From Nostoc sp. CHAB 5836 (GTDB taxonomy: Bacteria > Cyanobacteriota > Cyanobacteriia > Cyanobacteriales > Nostocaceae): a DNA stretch of 45,521 nt. How positions within the stretch are numbered: the first letter of the stretch is position 1; the number at the start of each line of letters is the position of its first letter. A model generated the notes under the pieces. The model saw nothing but the letters and a program-made list of their open reading frames with translations. It was not told the origin of the DNA and made no database searches. The DNA is taken from assembly GCF_020829445.1 (NCBI RefSeq), contig NZ_JAIVFV010000042.1, positions 1 through 45,521 on the forward strand. Reading direction: 5' to 3'. Both the position numbers and the translations under genes were made by a program. Positions 15,761-24,194 of this stretch are shown in pieces.

Positions 15761-17653
15761 TCAGATATTGATGCTCTGAGGGATTTTAGAAGGAAGCAGA
15801 TAATCGTAGGTTGGACGGTGCAAATTACGCTGCTTGATCGTCTCTTCTACCTGCTGAAGATTACTCTGGAATACTTGTAACAATGATTTTACTTTCTGGT
15901 CTGTAAAGTATCCTTGCTGATAGTCGCCCAGCTTGTTATAGTATACAGACCCCAACAAGCTGAGTAGGTTGTACTGCCGTTGCGCCTGATCTAGGGGTGG
16001 GAGCAAATTCAGGTAGTCTTGCTCAGTAACTTCTCTTTTGAGAGTTGAGGCTGGTAAATAACCTGCCATTGGAATAGCTGCGGCGTAGCTCATAAAATCT
16101 TTTTGCGGAAAGTTAACCGCAGCGTGTTGAGCGCTAGCAGTGAAAATAATCAGCGTAATGGCATCAATGAGGTAATTGAGCGTTTTGATGCTCCCATCTT
16201 CGCCAAAATCGGCGATGCGACCACCATCGTAAGCTGAGATTTCGGCTGTCCACCCTTGCAGGGCTGTGTCTTTCTGAATGTCTTCATCCGTGGTGTAATA
16301 AAGATTCAGGTAGTCACAAACCCATTGATGAATGGCATCCCATACTAATAGTGCATCATCCCGGTAAGGATAAACAGGTAAGAGGTTAGGATCATCCACA
16401 CCACGCTGTTGGAATTGTTTGGGTAAGATGGCACTGTTGAAACCATAGCTTTGTAATCCTAGCACTGTTAAAACGCGAGAGTTATCGATTGATGCTGAGA
16501 GTAATCTATCGACGCCACCGCCAGGAGCAATGAGAATGCGTTGGGCGGCATCGTTAATTGCTAAGGTACTATCAAAATGCGGGCGCAGCAGAATTCTGAG
16601 GGGATGGGTGAGTGGTAGTTGTCGATAGGTTGCGATCGCAAAAACACCAACAAACAGGTGAGTTCTTGCTAGGTGGGTAACAGGTTCGTGGAAGTTAGCG
16701 TCTGCTATTTGGACAACTGTTTTGGCAAAAAGCCAAGAGTATTTACCGGAGTTAGGGGTAATGATGGGATAATCTGGGCCAGGGGTCTGACCGCATTGAA
16801 TGGCGATCGGACGCAATAGACGGGTGGGGTCTGAGCCTTTGGGTAAGGTAAACAGTGCTAGGGGAGCATAGAGGTATTTTTGCTCATGTGGGAATGTACC
16901 GTTGATTGCACCGTCTAAAATTTTATAGTCTGCTAAGTAGAGCCTTCCTTCAAGTCCTGCGGCTGCTAATGAATCGTCACTTCCCATCACTGCTTGGTAA
17001 TGTTCGTCTGTGACTGGGAAGCGATCGCCTGGAGTCGTTACTCGCTCGATCATTACGGGATTGTAGCCAGCTACTCTCATGTAAGCAAATACTTGATCTT
17101 CCTGGTAAGTTTTGGCGATCGCTGGTACACCAATCACCGGAAATAAATTTTCGTAGTCTTTAAGACTGGTTGCGTGTCCTGTGGGCTGTCCTTCATATAA
17201 AAGGGTAATTATCCGATTTAGAGCATTTCTGAGGATCACAAGTCCGTTTTCTTTTAGAATAGAAAAGAAAAGATCGTCGAGTTCTCTAACATCCTTAGAT
17301 ATTCCTTTGAGCAGAAACTGAGGGATAATTTGCAGGATTCTGGCCAGGATGGTGATTCGGACTGGTACTGCTCCTTTAAGCAAGGCTTCTAAAATAAACC
17401 TTTGCACATCATCACGAATCGATTTAGAACCCTGATTGCCTCTGTTGACAATCAAGGTATTCACAAAAACAACTCGTAACTGGTGGGCTAATAAAAAATA
17501 CCAGTTAGTGGTGAACTCTTCCACAGCAGAAAGCTGATCCACCATAGCAATAGGTGGAATATGGGTGTAGTTATATTGATACTCTTGCCTAGCTATATCT
17601 AGGCTATTAGTGGTTGATGAACTTATGGAATTATCTGGTGATGAAGCAGCCAT
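15761..17653 (-). CDS. Lipoxygenase
   Basis: This 630-residue non-heme iron lipoxygenase oxygenates polyunsaturated fatty acids to hydroperoxides. All metal ligands are visible: H327 and H332 in the family signature HEPVTHLARTHL...HPLRILLRPH, H510 and N514 in SAQHAAVNF, and the C-terminal carboxylate of I630. The enzyme is shorter than plant forms and lacks an N-terminal PLAT/C2 domain, as in bacterial lipoxygenases. The residue aligning with the Coffa-Brash position (Ala542 of soybean LOX-1) is A370, which usually predicts S-products, although cyanobacterial exceptions exist. The P450 gene follows after 82 bases on the same strand, suggesting a shared pathway. The start ATG at 17653 is unambiguous. 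Confidence 0.95.
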   Translation of the reverse strand: MAASSPDNSISSSTTNSLDIARQEYQYNYTHIPPIAMVDQLSAVEEFTTNWYFLLAHQLRVVFVNTLIVNRGNQGSKSIRDDVQRFILEALLKGAVPVRITILARILQIIPQFLLKGISKDVRELDDLFFSILKENGLVILRNALNRIITLLYEGQPTGHATSLKDYENLFPVIGVPAIAKTYQEDQVFAYMRVAGYNPVMIERVTTPGDRFPVTDEHYQAVMGSDDSLAAAGLEGRLYLADYKILDGAINGTFPHEQKYLYAPLALFTLPKGSDPTRLLRPIAIQCGQTPGPDYPIITPNSGKYSWLFAKTVVQIADANFHEPVTHLARTHLFVGVFAIATYRQLPLTHPLRILLRPHFDSTLAINDAAQRILIAPGGGVDRLLSASIDNSRVLTVLGLQSYGFNSAILPKQFQQRGVDDPNLLPVYPYRDDALLVWDAIHQWVCDYLNLYYTTDEDIQKDTALQGWTAEISAYDGGRIADFGEDGSIKTLNYLIDAITLIIFTASAQHAAVNFPQKDFMSYAAAIPMAGYLPASTLKREVTEQDYLNLLPPLDQAQRQYNLLSLLGSVYYNKLGDYQQGYFTDQKVKSLLQVFQSNLQQVEETIKQRNLHRPTYDYLLPSKIPQSINI

Positions 17654-17687
17654 TGGCTTTACTTACGTATAGTATAAAGAACTTTAG

Positions 17688-17879
17688 CAGTTTAGGATAA
17701 ACAGCTTTGAGTTAGCTAAACGTATTATCGCAATCAAGTTTAAAATTCTAATTTTTCTCAAAGAAATTTTATGGAATTTCTCGGCTCCTGAAGGATGCAT
17801 TGAACCTTTAGAAAGCTTATTATGCCAAAAAGTCTATAAAGGTGAGGAGATATCTCAACGCTTACAAATTTCTGAGTAA
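17688..17879 (+). pseudogene. Possible gene fragment without start codon
   Basis: The frame is open for 63 codons and ends with a natural-looking sequence, ESLLCQKVYKGEEISQRLQ followed by ISE and TAA. There is no ATG, GTG or TTG with a ribosome-binding site near its beginning. It may be the 3' end of a decayed gene. I do not recognise the family. Confidence 0.25.
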
Positions 17880-18191
17880 GTAGAGCGACGCAAATAAAGC
17901 TAACTAGCTAAGGCTGTCATTTGTCATTTGTCCTTCGTCATTTATAAGGATTTAAGGTGTATTTACGTTTCGCAATATAGTTTGGTTTATTTTTGCCGAC
18001 TTACTTATCTAAAAGGCGCTAGCCTCTCACGAGTGGGAGAAGCAAAGACGCTGGCTGTAGCTTGCTTCCCCGAAGGGTTACAAGTCTCTTAATCCGCCCA
18101 ACACACTGGCTTCTGTGCGTCTTCTGTGGTTCGTTTGACTTTCCCTTTAGACATCTGGTGAAATTAAATACGCATTATCCAGAACACTTGT

Positions 18192-18221
18192 AGAGACGTA
18201 GCACTGCTACGTCTCTTTTTT
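18192..18221. repeat. Hairpin with T-run (GTAGAGACG repeat)
   Basis: AGAGACGTAGC and GCTACGTCTCT form a perfect 11 bp stem with an ACT loop, followed by TTTTTT. It looks like a terminator on the plus strand, but no gene precedes it. Related sequence at 35091-35119 suggests a dispersed repeat. Confidence 0.65.
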
Positions 18222-18383
18222 GGAGATGTCTACTAAAGCCCAAATGCGAGTTAATAACCAAGATTTTAATCGAGTGTGTAGTATACTGAAGTACAACTCA
18301 TGATCTACCCCTTTTTGACTTTAACCGAAAAGTATTGGGTTGGGAAACTAGATTGCGATCGCCTGCATTCAATCCTTATAATC

Positions 18384-18487
18384 CAATACGGTTCACAAAA
18401 GGGCTGAAACTCTTTTTTTACGAACCACAGAGGCGCAGAGAACACAGAGAGAAGGAGAAGGAGGAAATGCTTAACCCAAGTGTATTG
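18384..18487. mobile_element. MITE-like element, CAATAC family, copy 5
   Basis: This 104 bp element starts CAATACGGTTCAC and ends AACCCAAGTGTATTG. The 10 bp CCTTATAATC lies directly outside at 18374-18383 and 18488-18497, a perfect target duplication. It is the clearest insertion of the family in the window. Confidence 0.88.
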
Positions 18488-18777
18488 CCTTATAATCCCC
18501 AGAAAGTTGCGGGGCTTGTTTATGGCAGTAAAATATGTCTGCTGAAATAGCCCATCACCTCGCCGGGATTGAGAGTTGGTAGCACTAGCATCGCCATTGC
18601 TCAATGGTAAAAAAGAGCGATCGCTATGAGTGTAGAGAGAAAGTACCAAGAGTATTGTGGTATACTTTATGTAAAAATAATAATTATTTTTAATTCTTCA
18701 CTTCTGGTGTTAGGCTAACTTGAACAATGTTATTGTTGTTACTACCTTTAGAACACCGACGGCGACGTTTATTAACG

Positions 18778-18837
18778 CAGATCGACATTGCCCAAAAGAT
18801 TATCGCTCAGAAAGCGGATTATGTCCTCGCCCTCAAA
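18778..18837 (+). pseudogene. Transposase relic, ISAs1-like
   Basis: In one frame the peptide QIDIAQKIIAQKADYVLALK is readable. It matches the conserved core of ISAs1/H-repeat-type transposases, where an Ile-Ala-Gln stretch precedes DYVLALKxNQ. Nothing of the rest of the transposase is visible; the fragment ends 13 bases before the hlyD start. Confidence 0.6.
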
Positions 18838-18850
18838 CTTATAACTCATA

Positions 18851-20404
18851 ATGTATTTTCCCGGTAAAAGTAAAAATAAATTTCAAACCGGAGTTAAATG
18901 GTTAGTTTGGTCTGCGATTCTAACTTTGGTGGGTACTGGTAGTTGGTTGCTCTATGTCAAAAATTTCAATAAACCAACTGAACCCGTAGTACTGCCTACG
19001 ATCAGCGTAGACTCTGATAACGTAGAAACTACAATCAATGAGAGTGGCGTCTTAGAATTGGGAAATCAAAAAATCCTCAAGTCTCCGGGAGATGTTGCGA
19101 TCGAGAAAGTGTTAATCAAACTGGGCGATCGCGTTAAGTCTGGTCAGCAATTAGTGATTTTCCGCAACCCAGGAGGACAAAAAAATCTTACTGACTCCGA
19201 TTTCCAAATTCGCAAACAGGAACTCATCGTACTACGCAGTCGGCAGAAGGTTGTGGAAGCGCAAAACAAGCTCGCCGTAGCCGAAAAAGAACTGCGGGAG
19301 CCTGCAATCCAAAAACAGCTAGAAATTCAAGAACAGCAGCTAAACTTAGCGCGTAGCGCCGATCGAGTTGTCGATGCAAAACAAAAGCAAGCTTCGGCTG
19401 TTAAAGAACTTCAGGATGTGGAAGTTTTAGCAGCAAAAGGCTTTATTTCGACCAATGAACTCGAACAGCAACAAGAAAAAGTCCGTGAAACAAGGTCTAA
19501 TGTGAAAGAGGCTGAATTAGCAATCACTAGCGAAACGCTTAAACTCCAGCGTCTGAATTTTGAATTAAAGCGCCAAGCTGAAGAGCAACAGAAGTTCATG
19601 GATGCACAGTCAGAGTTGCGAGAGGCTTCCTCAACACTCAAGACTGAAAGCGAGGAACTCCGACGCCTACAAATAGAGAGAGAAAATCTTCAGAAGGAAG
19701 TGCAACAAAATATCGTCACCGCACCCTTCTCAGGTAAAGTCCTTGACTTAAAAATCCAGGATGGGGATGGTGTAAAATCTGGTGATGCGTTACTTATGTT
19801 GGGCGATCCGACGCAAGAAATTGTGAAGCTGGAGCTAGTGAGTCTAGATGCTACCAAAGCCAAAGTCAACCAACGAGTGCGGATCAAAGTGCTTGGCCCC
19901 AATACTCAAGAATTTACCGGACGAGTCACTAAGTTATATCCCCTAGCTGTTGGTTCTGATAGCGGTGGAAGTTTTAGTTCATCAGGTTCAGCTAAAGTCC
20001 CTGCAACCATCAAGTTAGACAAACCCAGTGGTACTTTAATCCCTGGTAGTCAAGTCAGCGTCGAAATCATCGTACAGCAACGCCAGAAGGTAATAGCTGT
20101 CAACATAGAAGCAATTCAACGCTCCGAACCAGAGCCTTTTGTCTGGGTACGGGACAACCAAGGCTTAGTTCAAAAACGAAAAGTCACCCTTGGACTAGAG
20201 GGGCCAACCAAGGTAGAAATAAAATCTGGCTTAAAACTAGGTGAAAAAATCATCCTTCCTACACCTGAAATTGAGCTTCAACCAGGAATGCAAGTGACAA
20301 AAATTCCAGCAGTCCTCAATCATGAACCCTTACAGGTTTCCTTTGAGGTTGGGAAAAAAAAAGACGCATTGATCATAGAATATCCCGATTTTTTTATTTC
20401 TTGA
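18851..20404 (+). CDS. HlyD/DevB-family membrane fusion (adaptor) protein
   Basis: This 517-residue periplasmic adaptor of a tripartite efflux system has one N-terminal transmembrane anchor (about 16-36). A lipoyl-like half is followed by a long coiled-coil hairpin (about 105-290, rich in Gln, Glu and Lys) and the second lipoyl half, IVTAPFSGKVLDLKIQDGDG. The beta-barrel and membrane-proximal domains follow. It resembles DevB and other cyanobacterial adaptors paired with MacB/DevC permeases. The C-terminal ~30 residues, after PGMQVTKIP, are unusual and charged. The permease starts 154 bases downstream and the TolC-type gene follows, so this is an export operon. No ATPase gene is present. Confidence 0.9.
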   Translation: MYFPGKSKNKFQTGVKWLVWSAILTLVGTGSWLLYVKNFNKPTEPVVLPTISVDSDNVETTINESGVLELGNQKILKSPGDVAIEKVLIKLGDRVKSGQQLVIFRNPGGQKNLTDSDFQIRKQELIVLRSRQKVVEAQNKLAVAEKELREPAIQKQLEIQEQQLNLARSADRVVDAKQKQASAVKELQDVEVLAAKGFISTNELEQQQEKVRETRSNVKEAELAITSETLKLQRLNFELKRQAEEQQKFMDAQSELREASSTLKTESEELRRLQIERENLQKEVQQNIVTAPFSGKVLDLKIQDGDGVKSGDALLMLGDPTQEIVKLELVSLDATKAKVNQRVRIKVLGPNTQEFTGRVTKLYPLAVGSDSGGSFSSSGSAKVPATIKLDKPSGTLIPGSQVSVEIIVQQRQKVIAVNIEAIQRSEPEPFVWVRDNQGLVQKRKVTLGLEGPTKVEIKSGLKLGEKIILPTPEIELQPGMQVTKIPAVLNHEPLQVSFEVGKKKDALIIEYPDFFIS

Positions 20405-20504
20405 CCAATTATTCCTTGATAGTACAAGCCCCTAAATTGATTTATGGATAGATAAATTTTCAACTTTGCTTGGTTCAAGCCGCAGGATTTATCCTGGGGC
20501 ATTA

Positions 20505-20529
20505 ATTGCGAATTGCGAATTGCGAATTG
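20505..20529. repeat. Short GCGAATT heptamer tract
   Basis: Three GCGAATT units occur in the gap between the hlyD and permease genes, just upstream of the chosen permease start. They are another small case of the heptamer repeat class. Confidence 0.7.
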
Positions 20530-20558
20530 TCTTGACTCCCCATCTGCCCATTCTGCTT

Positions 20559-21734
20559 ATGAGCCTTTCTCCCCTAGACCTGATCATCCTCACCAGTAAC
20601 TCACTACGTAGTAATGTACTGCGTTCTTTCCTCACCACCCTTGGCGTGTTCATGGGTGTGGCGGCGGTGAATGCGACGCTACAGGTGGGTAGCATTAGTC
20701 GGGCGATGATTGCCAAACAGTTGTCAGAAACAGAAGCGCCTCAAATCCTGATTTTTGTCATGGGAGAACAAATCAGGGAGCCAAACTTAGAAGACATCCA
20801 ATTCTTGCGCCAACGACTTAAAAATTTGCAAGGAGTTAGTGGTTCTAGTTATGTGCCTTCTCAACAAGTTTCATTTGACGGTCGAGAAGCCCAGCCTAAT
20901 GTGCAGGCTGTTACCAAAGATTACTTGCTGACTTCAGGCCGAAAACTTAAAGCAGGTCGCGGCTTCTCAACTGCTGATTTTGACAACTACCGATCCGTCG
21001 CGGTGATTGATGAATTATTATCACAGCAACTTTTTCAAGGTCAAAATCCTATAGGTAAGCTGATTTTTACTAAAACAAGACCCTGTTTGGTTGTGGGAGT
21101 TATGGAGAGCAAATCACTACTTGGTGGCGAGAAACCTACAGGTGCTTTACTAATGCCTATGTCAACTTACAGCGCAATGACCGGCAGGGAAACCATTAAC
21201 TCAATCTCAATGCGTCCGCGAAACGTCGAAGACATGAAAAACCTCAAAGAGCAAGCAGAAAAAATACTCAAGCAACGCTTTCCAGGCGGGGAAGTCTACA
21301 CTACAAGCAACGTGGAGGCAATTTTTCAGCAAAAAGAAACTTTGGATATGGCAACGCAGGCGCTAACTGTTGTGGGGGTAATTGCGCTACTAATTGGCGG
21401 TGTGGGTATTGCCAATATTACCATAGCTGCCATCATTGAGCGAACCTCAGAAATTGGTTTAAGACGAGCGATCGGTGCAACTAAAATTAACATTTTGTCG
21501 CAATTTATCTTGGAAGCAGCAATTTTAAGTCTGGTGGGCGGAATTGCCGCTATTATCACAGTATATAGCTTGACATTGGTGGTTGTTGATGCATTTGAAT
21601 TGCCTTATGAATTTGAGAGCCAAACTGCTGCATTATCATTGGGTGCGGCTTTGCTGGTAGGCGTAGGTGCTTGTTTTCTCCCTGCTTTACGCGCTAGTGA
21701 ACTCGATCCAGTTAAAGCATTGCGTGAGGCGTAA
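20559..21734 (+). CDS. MacB/DevC-type ABC transporter permease
   Basis: This permease begins MSLSPLDLIILTSNSLRSNV, the usual start of the family; the longer frame from 20466 would be read through the heptamer tract and is rejected. It has an N-terminal membrane helix (TTLGVFMGVAAVNATLQ), a periplasmic MacB core domain (about 45-270) and a C-terminal FtsX domain with three membrane helices. It contains the typical ERTSEIGLRRAIGATKINIL and ends LRASELDPVKALREA. The 391-residue length fits a DevC-like half without fused ATPase. It sits between the adaptor and a TolC-type gene. It needs an ATPase in trans; none is in this window. Confidence 0.9.
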   Translation: MSLSPLDLIILTSNSLRSNVLRSFLTTLGVFMGVAAVNATLQVGSISRAMIAKQLSETEAPQILIFVMGEQIREPNLEDIQFLRQRLKNLQGVSGSSYVPSQQVSFDGREAQPNVQAVTKDYLLTSGRKLKAGRGFSTADFDNYRSVAVIDELLSQQLFQGQNPIGKLIFTKTRPCLVVGVMESKSLLGGEKPTGALLMPMSTYSAMTGRETINSISMRPRNVEDMKNLKEQAEKILKQRFPGGEVYTTSNVEAIFQQKETLDMATQALTVVGVIALLIGGVGIANITIAAIIERTSEIGLRRAIGATKINILSQFILEAAILSLVGGIAAIITVYSLTLVVVDAFELPYEFESQTAALSLGAALLVGVGACFLPALRASELDPVKALREA

Positions 21735-21800
21735 AGAATGAGCAAAATTACAAGGAAAGCAATTCACAATTAGTAATTAGCAATCCGAAATGGTATTAAT

Positions 21801-23762
21801 ATGCATCAGCAACCTCAAGAAAATTCTCAATCCTCAAACCGTTGGTCTTTTATTTCTGTTTGGTTTTACCATCTTAATTGGGTAGGTGTTATTGCGACAA
21901 CTTTAGGTGTTGTGGCAGTGTTTATTCCTGCCGTTCGGACACAATTAATTGTCAAACCTAAGCAAAAATTTGCAACAAAAAATAATCAAATTCAACTTCA
22001 GCAGCCACTAAAATTGCTGCCTATCATTGAAACAAAAAATAATATTAGCCAAAGCCAGCAACCTCAAACCCCTAAAGAAAACGCCATCCCCTTTGCTGAA
22101 GAAGTCATACCATTTAATCAAATATTTGCCCCTGTTAATTTTTTGAACAACCAAGGGGAGTTATCCAAAATACCTCCACCAAAAACGTCTTTACCACCAC
22201 TTACCAATTCCCAATCTCTGATTCCGAAACCCTACAGCCAACCGCAAGTAGCGCCAGCTTTTCCAGAGCCAATTTTACTATTAGCTCAGAACAATTCCTT
22301 CAATCTAGCTCAACAGCAGTCAGCATCTCAGAATCAGACAGACAATCAAATAATCAATCAAACTAATCCTCGGATAAATCCACCGATTAATCAACAGATA
22401 AATCCACCGATTAATCAAACACCAAATACCCAAGAAATTGGCATAAAACTTGCTGATATTGTTGTCTTGGTTTTGGCGAATAACAGAACAATTAAAAATG
22501 CCTATCTTGATAGAATTATTCAAAGAAAAGACTTGCAAGTTGTAGAAAATAAATTTGCACCTAACTTCACACCAAGCTTGTCATTTAGGATCGATCAACT
22601 TGGTGCTGATGGAATAACATCAGGTAATCCCGGACTCGATCTAGATACACAAGTTTCTGTAAAAATTCCCACAGGTGCAGACGTTAGTTTGGGATGGACA
22701 AACAATAATCGATTGTCAAATCTTAATGACAATGGCTCCACACAAAATTTAAGCTTAGGTTTTAGGCAACCTTTATTAAGGGGAGCCGGCACTCAAATCA
22801 ACAAAGCTGATATTAAAACTGCTCGACTAAATGAACAAATTAATATTATTGCGTTAAAATCGACATTAAGTGAAACGATTACGAGTGGTATCCTAGCATA
22901 CCGCGAATTACTTCAGGCACAAGAAAGACTGAAAATTCAGCAACTGGCACTAAAAAATGCTGAAGAATCATTAGAAATTACCCAAGCTTTAATCAACGCA
23001 GGTAGAGAAGCACCGATCGCTATTATCCAAAACCAGGCATCTGTAGCTAATCAGCAAGTTAGTCTGTTAGCCGCTCAAAATCAGCTTGAGTCGAGAAAAT
23101 TAGCTCTTTTGCAAATTCTTGATATTGATAATAATACCAAGATATTTGCAGCCGAACTTCCGACGATAAAACCGACAAATCTGGAATTTAATAACCTCAA
23201 GGAAATAGCATTAAAAAATCAACCTAATTATTTGCAATCACAGCTAAACCTGGAAAGAAGTAAAATTGAAGTGTTGCTGGCAGATAATGATAAACGCTGG
23301 GATTTAAATTTGAATGTCAGCTTAAATAATGCTACTAATATATCAACTGATGTTAGAACCGGAATCAGCTTAAGTCGGACATTTGGCGATTTAAGTCGAG
23401 AACAAAGACCGGAGCGATCGCGCATTGATTTACGCAAAGCAGAAATATCTTTAGAAGATTCACGGTCAAGTTTAGAACTGGAATTAACGGACAGAATTAG
23501 AGATGTTAATCTGAGTTTTTCTCAAGTTCAACTAGCTCGACAAGCCACGAAATTATCTGAAAGACAACTTGATATTGAGCAGCAAAAACAGAAATTGGGC
23601 AGAGGTTCAGGAATATTCCAGATTATTCAACAGCAAACTGCTTTAGTAGAAGCAAGAAATGCTGAACTCGATGCAACTATTAACTATCTCAATAGTTTGA
23701 CCAACCTGGACTTATTACTTGGCACGACATTAAACACTTGGCAAGTAACCATCCAAAACTAA
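21801..23762 (+). CDS. TolC-family outer membrane efflux protein
   Basis: This 653-residue protein has a hydrophobic segment near residues 28-46, then a long Gln/Asn/Pro-rich linker (50-210) that is not part of the TolC fold. The two TolC-type repeats follow, with amphipathic helices such as ETITSGILAYRELLQAQERL and QNQASVANQQVSLLAAQ. A near-perfect 24-base repeat at 22373-22418 encodes INPPINQQ twice in the linker. The start is ATG at 21801. It is the third gene of the adaptor-permease-channel operon, 66 bases after the permease. The C-terminal half is highly charged and coiled, as expected of the periplasmic tunnel. Confidence 0.88.
   Translation: MHQQPQENSQSSNRWSFISVWFYHLNWVGVIATTLGVVAVFIPAVRTQLIVKPKQKFATKNNQIQLQQPLKLLPIIETKNNISQSQQPQTPKENAIPFAEEVIPFNQIFAPVNFLNNQGELSKIPPPKTSLPPLTNSQSLIPKPYSQPQVAPAFPEPILLLAQNNSFNLAQQQSASQNQTDNQIINQTNPRINPPINQQINPPINQTPNTQEIGIKLADIVVLVLANNRTIKNAYLDRIIQRKDLQVVENKFAPNFTPSLSFRIDQLGADGITSGNPGLDLDTQVSVKIPTGADVSLGWTNNNRLSNLNDNGSTQNLSLGFRQPLLRGAGTQINKADIKTARLNEQINIIALKSTLSETITSGILAYRELLQAQERLKIQQLALKNAEESLEITQALINAGREAPIAIIQNQASVANQQVSLLAAQNQLESRKLALLQILDIDNNTKIFAAELPTIKPTNLEFNNLKEIALKNQPNYLQSQLNLERSKIEVLLADNDKRWDLNLNVSLNNATNISTDVRTGISLSRTFGDLSREQRPERSRIDLRKAEISLEDSRSSLELELTDRIRDVNLSFSQVQLARQATKLSERQLDIEQQKQKLGRGSGIFQIIQQQTALVEARNAELDATINYLNSLTNLDLLLGTTLNTWQVTIQN
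22373..22418. repeat. Direct repeat inside the TolC-type gene
   Basis: GATAAATCCACCGATTAATC is present twice with a period of 24 bases (22373 and 22397). The period is a multiple of three, so it duplicates INPPINQQ without changing frame. Confidence 0.85.
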
Positions 23763-23916
23763 TCATTTGTAATAACTTAACCAAGCAGTATTTACCACAG
23801 GTGGGTATTACAACGCCCGCCCTGCAAGTCTGGCTTTGCAGTTGCAAAAGGTGTTAATATCAGGTTAGCAGCCCGCCTAGTGAGAGTCAATACCTGCTAT
23901 TGATTACTCCCCAATA

Positions 23917-24114
23917 CTGCGTAGGTTTTTAATATTTGTAGGTTGGGTTGAGCTTTGCGTTACCCAACAAACCTCGCTCTTCGGTTGGGTTTCGTTCCTC
24001 AAACGCCACGTGCTACCCTGCGGGAACGCTAAAAGCGAACAAGTCTCTTAACCGCAAGGGCACAGTGGCTCCCCAACCTACACATTTTTTATTTTTTTGC
24101 CAAAACCTACGCAG
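23917..24114. mobile_element. MITE-like element with ends CTGCGTAGGTTTT
   Basis: A 13 bp perfect inverted repeat, CTGCGTAGGTTTT (23917-23929) and AAAACCTACGCAG (24102-24114), bounds 198 bases of GTAGGTTGGG-type DNA. The interior resembles the element at 7545-7728 and the partial copy at 13375-13487. No target duplication is visible. It interrupts the upstream region shared with the second Ala-rich gene. Confidence 0.75.
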
Positions 24115-24194
24115 CCAGGGTCAAAAAACTGCTGGAGTCGATAGCGTAAGTAGTTTTACATCAACCAAAGCCCAACTCTCAAGAGCTAAAAAAC
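24112..24194 (+). promoter_or_regulatory. Conserved leader of Ala-rich gene 1
   Basis: From CAGCCAGGGTCAAAAAACTG to the start codon this block is about 90% identical to 26314-26395 upstream of the paralogous gene. Conservation of non-coding DNA to this degree indicates a recent duplication or a shared regulatory or leader function. A GTA-N8-TAC arrangement at 24148-24161 resembles an NtcA site but is not conserved in the second copy. Confidence 0.6.

Larger units (their letters stand above)
17654..18850. other. Intergenic region with relics and repeats
   Basis: No intact gene is supported. It contains a coherent but ATG-less frame at 17688-17879, small dispersed repeats at about 18010-18080, a hairpin at 18192-18221, a MITE-like element at 18384-18487 and a transposase relic at 18778-18837. 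Promoters of the divergent lipoxygenase and hlyD genes should lie at its two ends. Confidence 0.6.
23763..24194. other. Upstream region of the first Ala-rich gene
   Basis: The first 120 bases carry no gene. A motif TACCTGCTATTGATT at 23891-23905 matches one upstream of the second Ala-rich gene. The MITE-like element at 23917-24114 separates it from the conserved leader at 24112-24194. Confidence 0.65.

Noticed and set aside
20466..20558. Longer N-terminus of the MacB/DevC-type permease
   Set aside because: It is read through a heptamer tract; MSLSPLDL at 20559 is the usual family start.
24148..24161. NtcA-type site GTA-N8-TAC
   Set aside because: The paralogous leader has GCA in place of GTA at this position, so the match may be chance.
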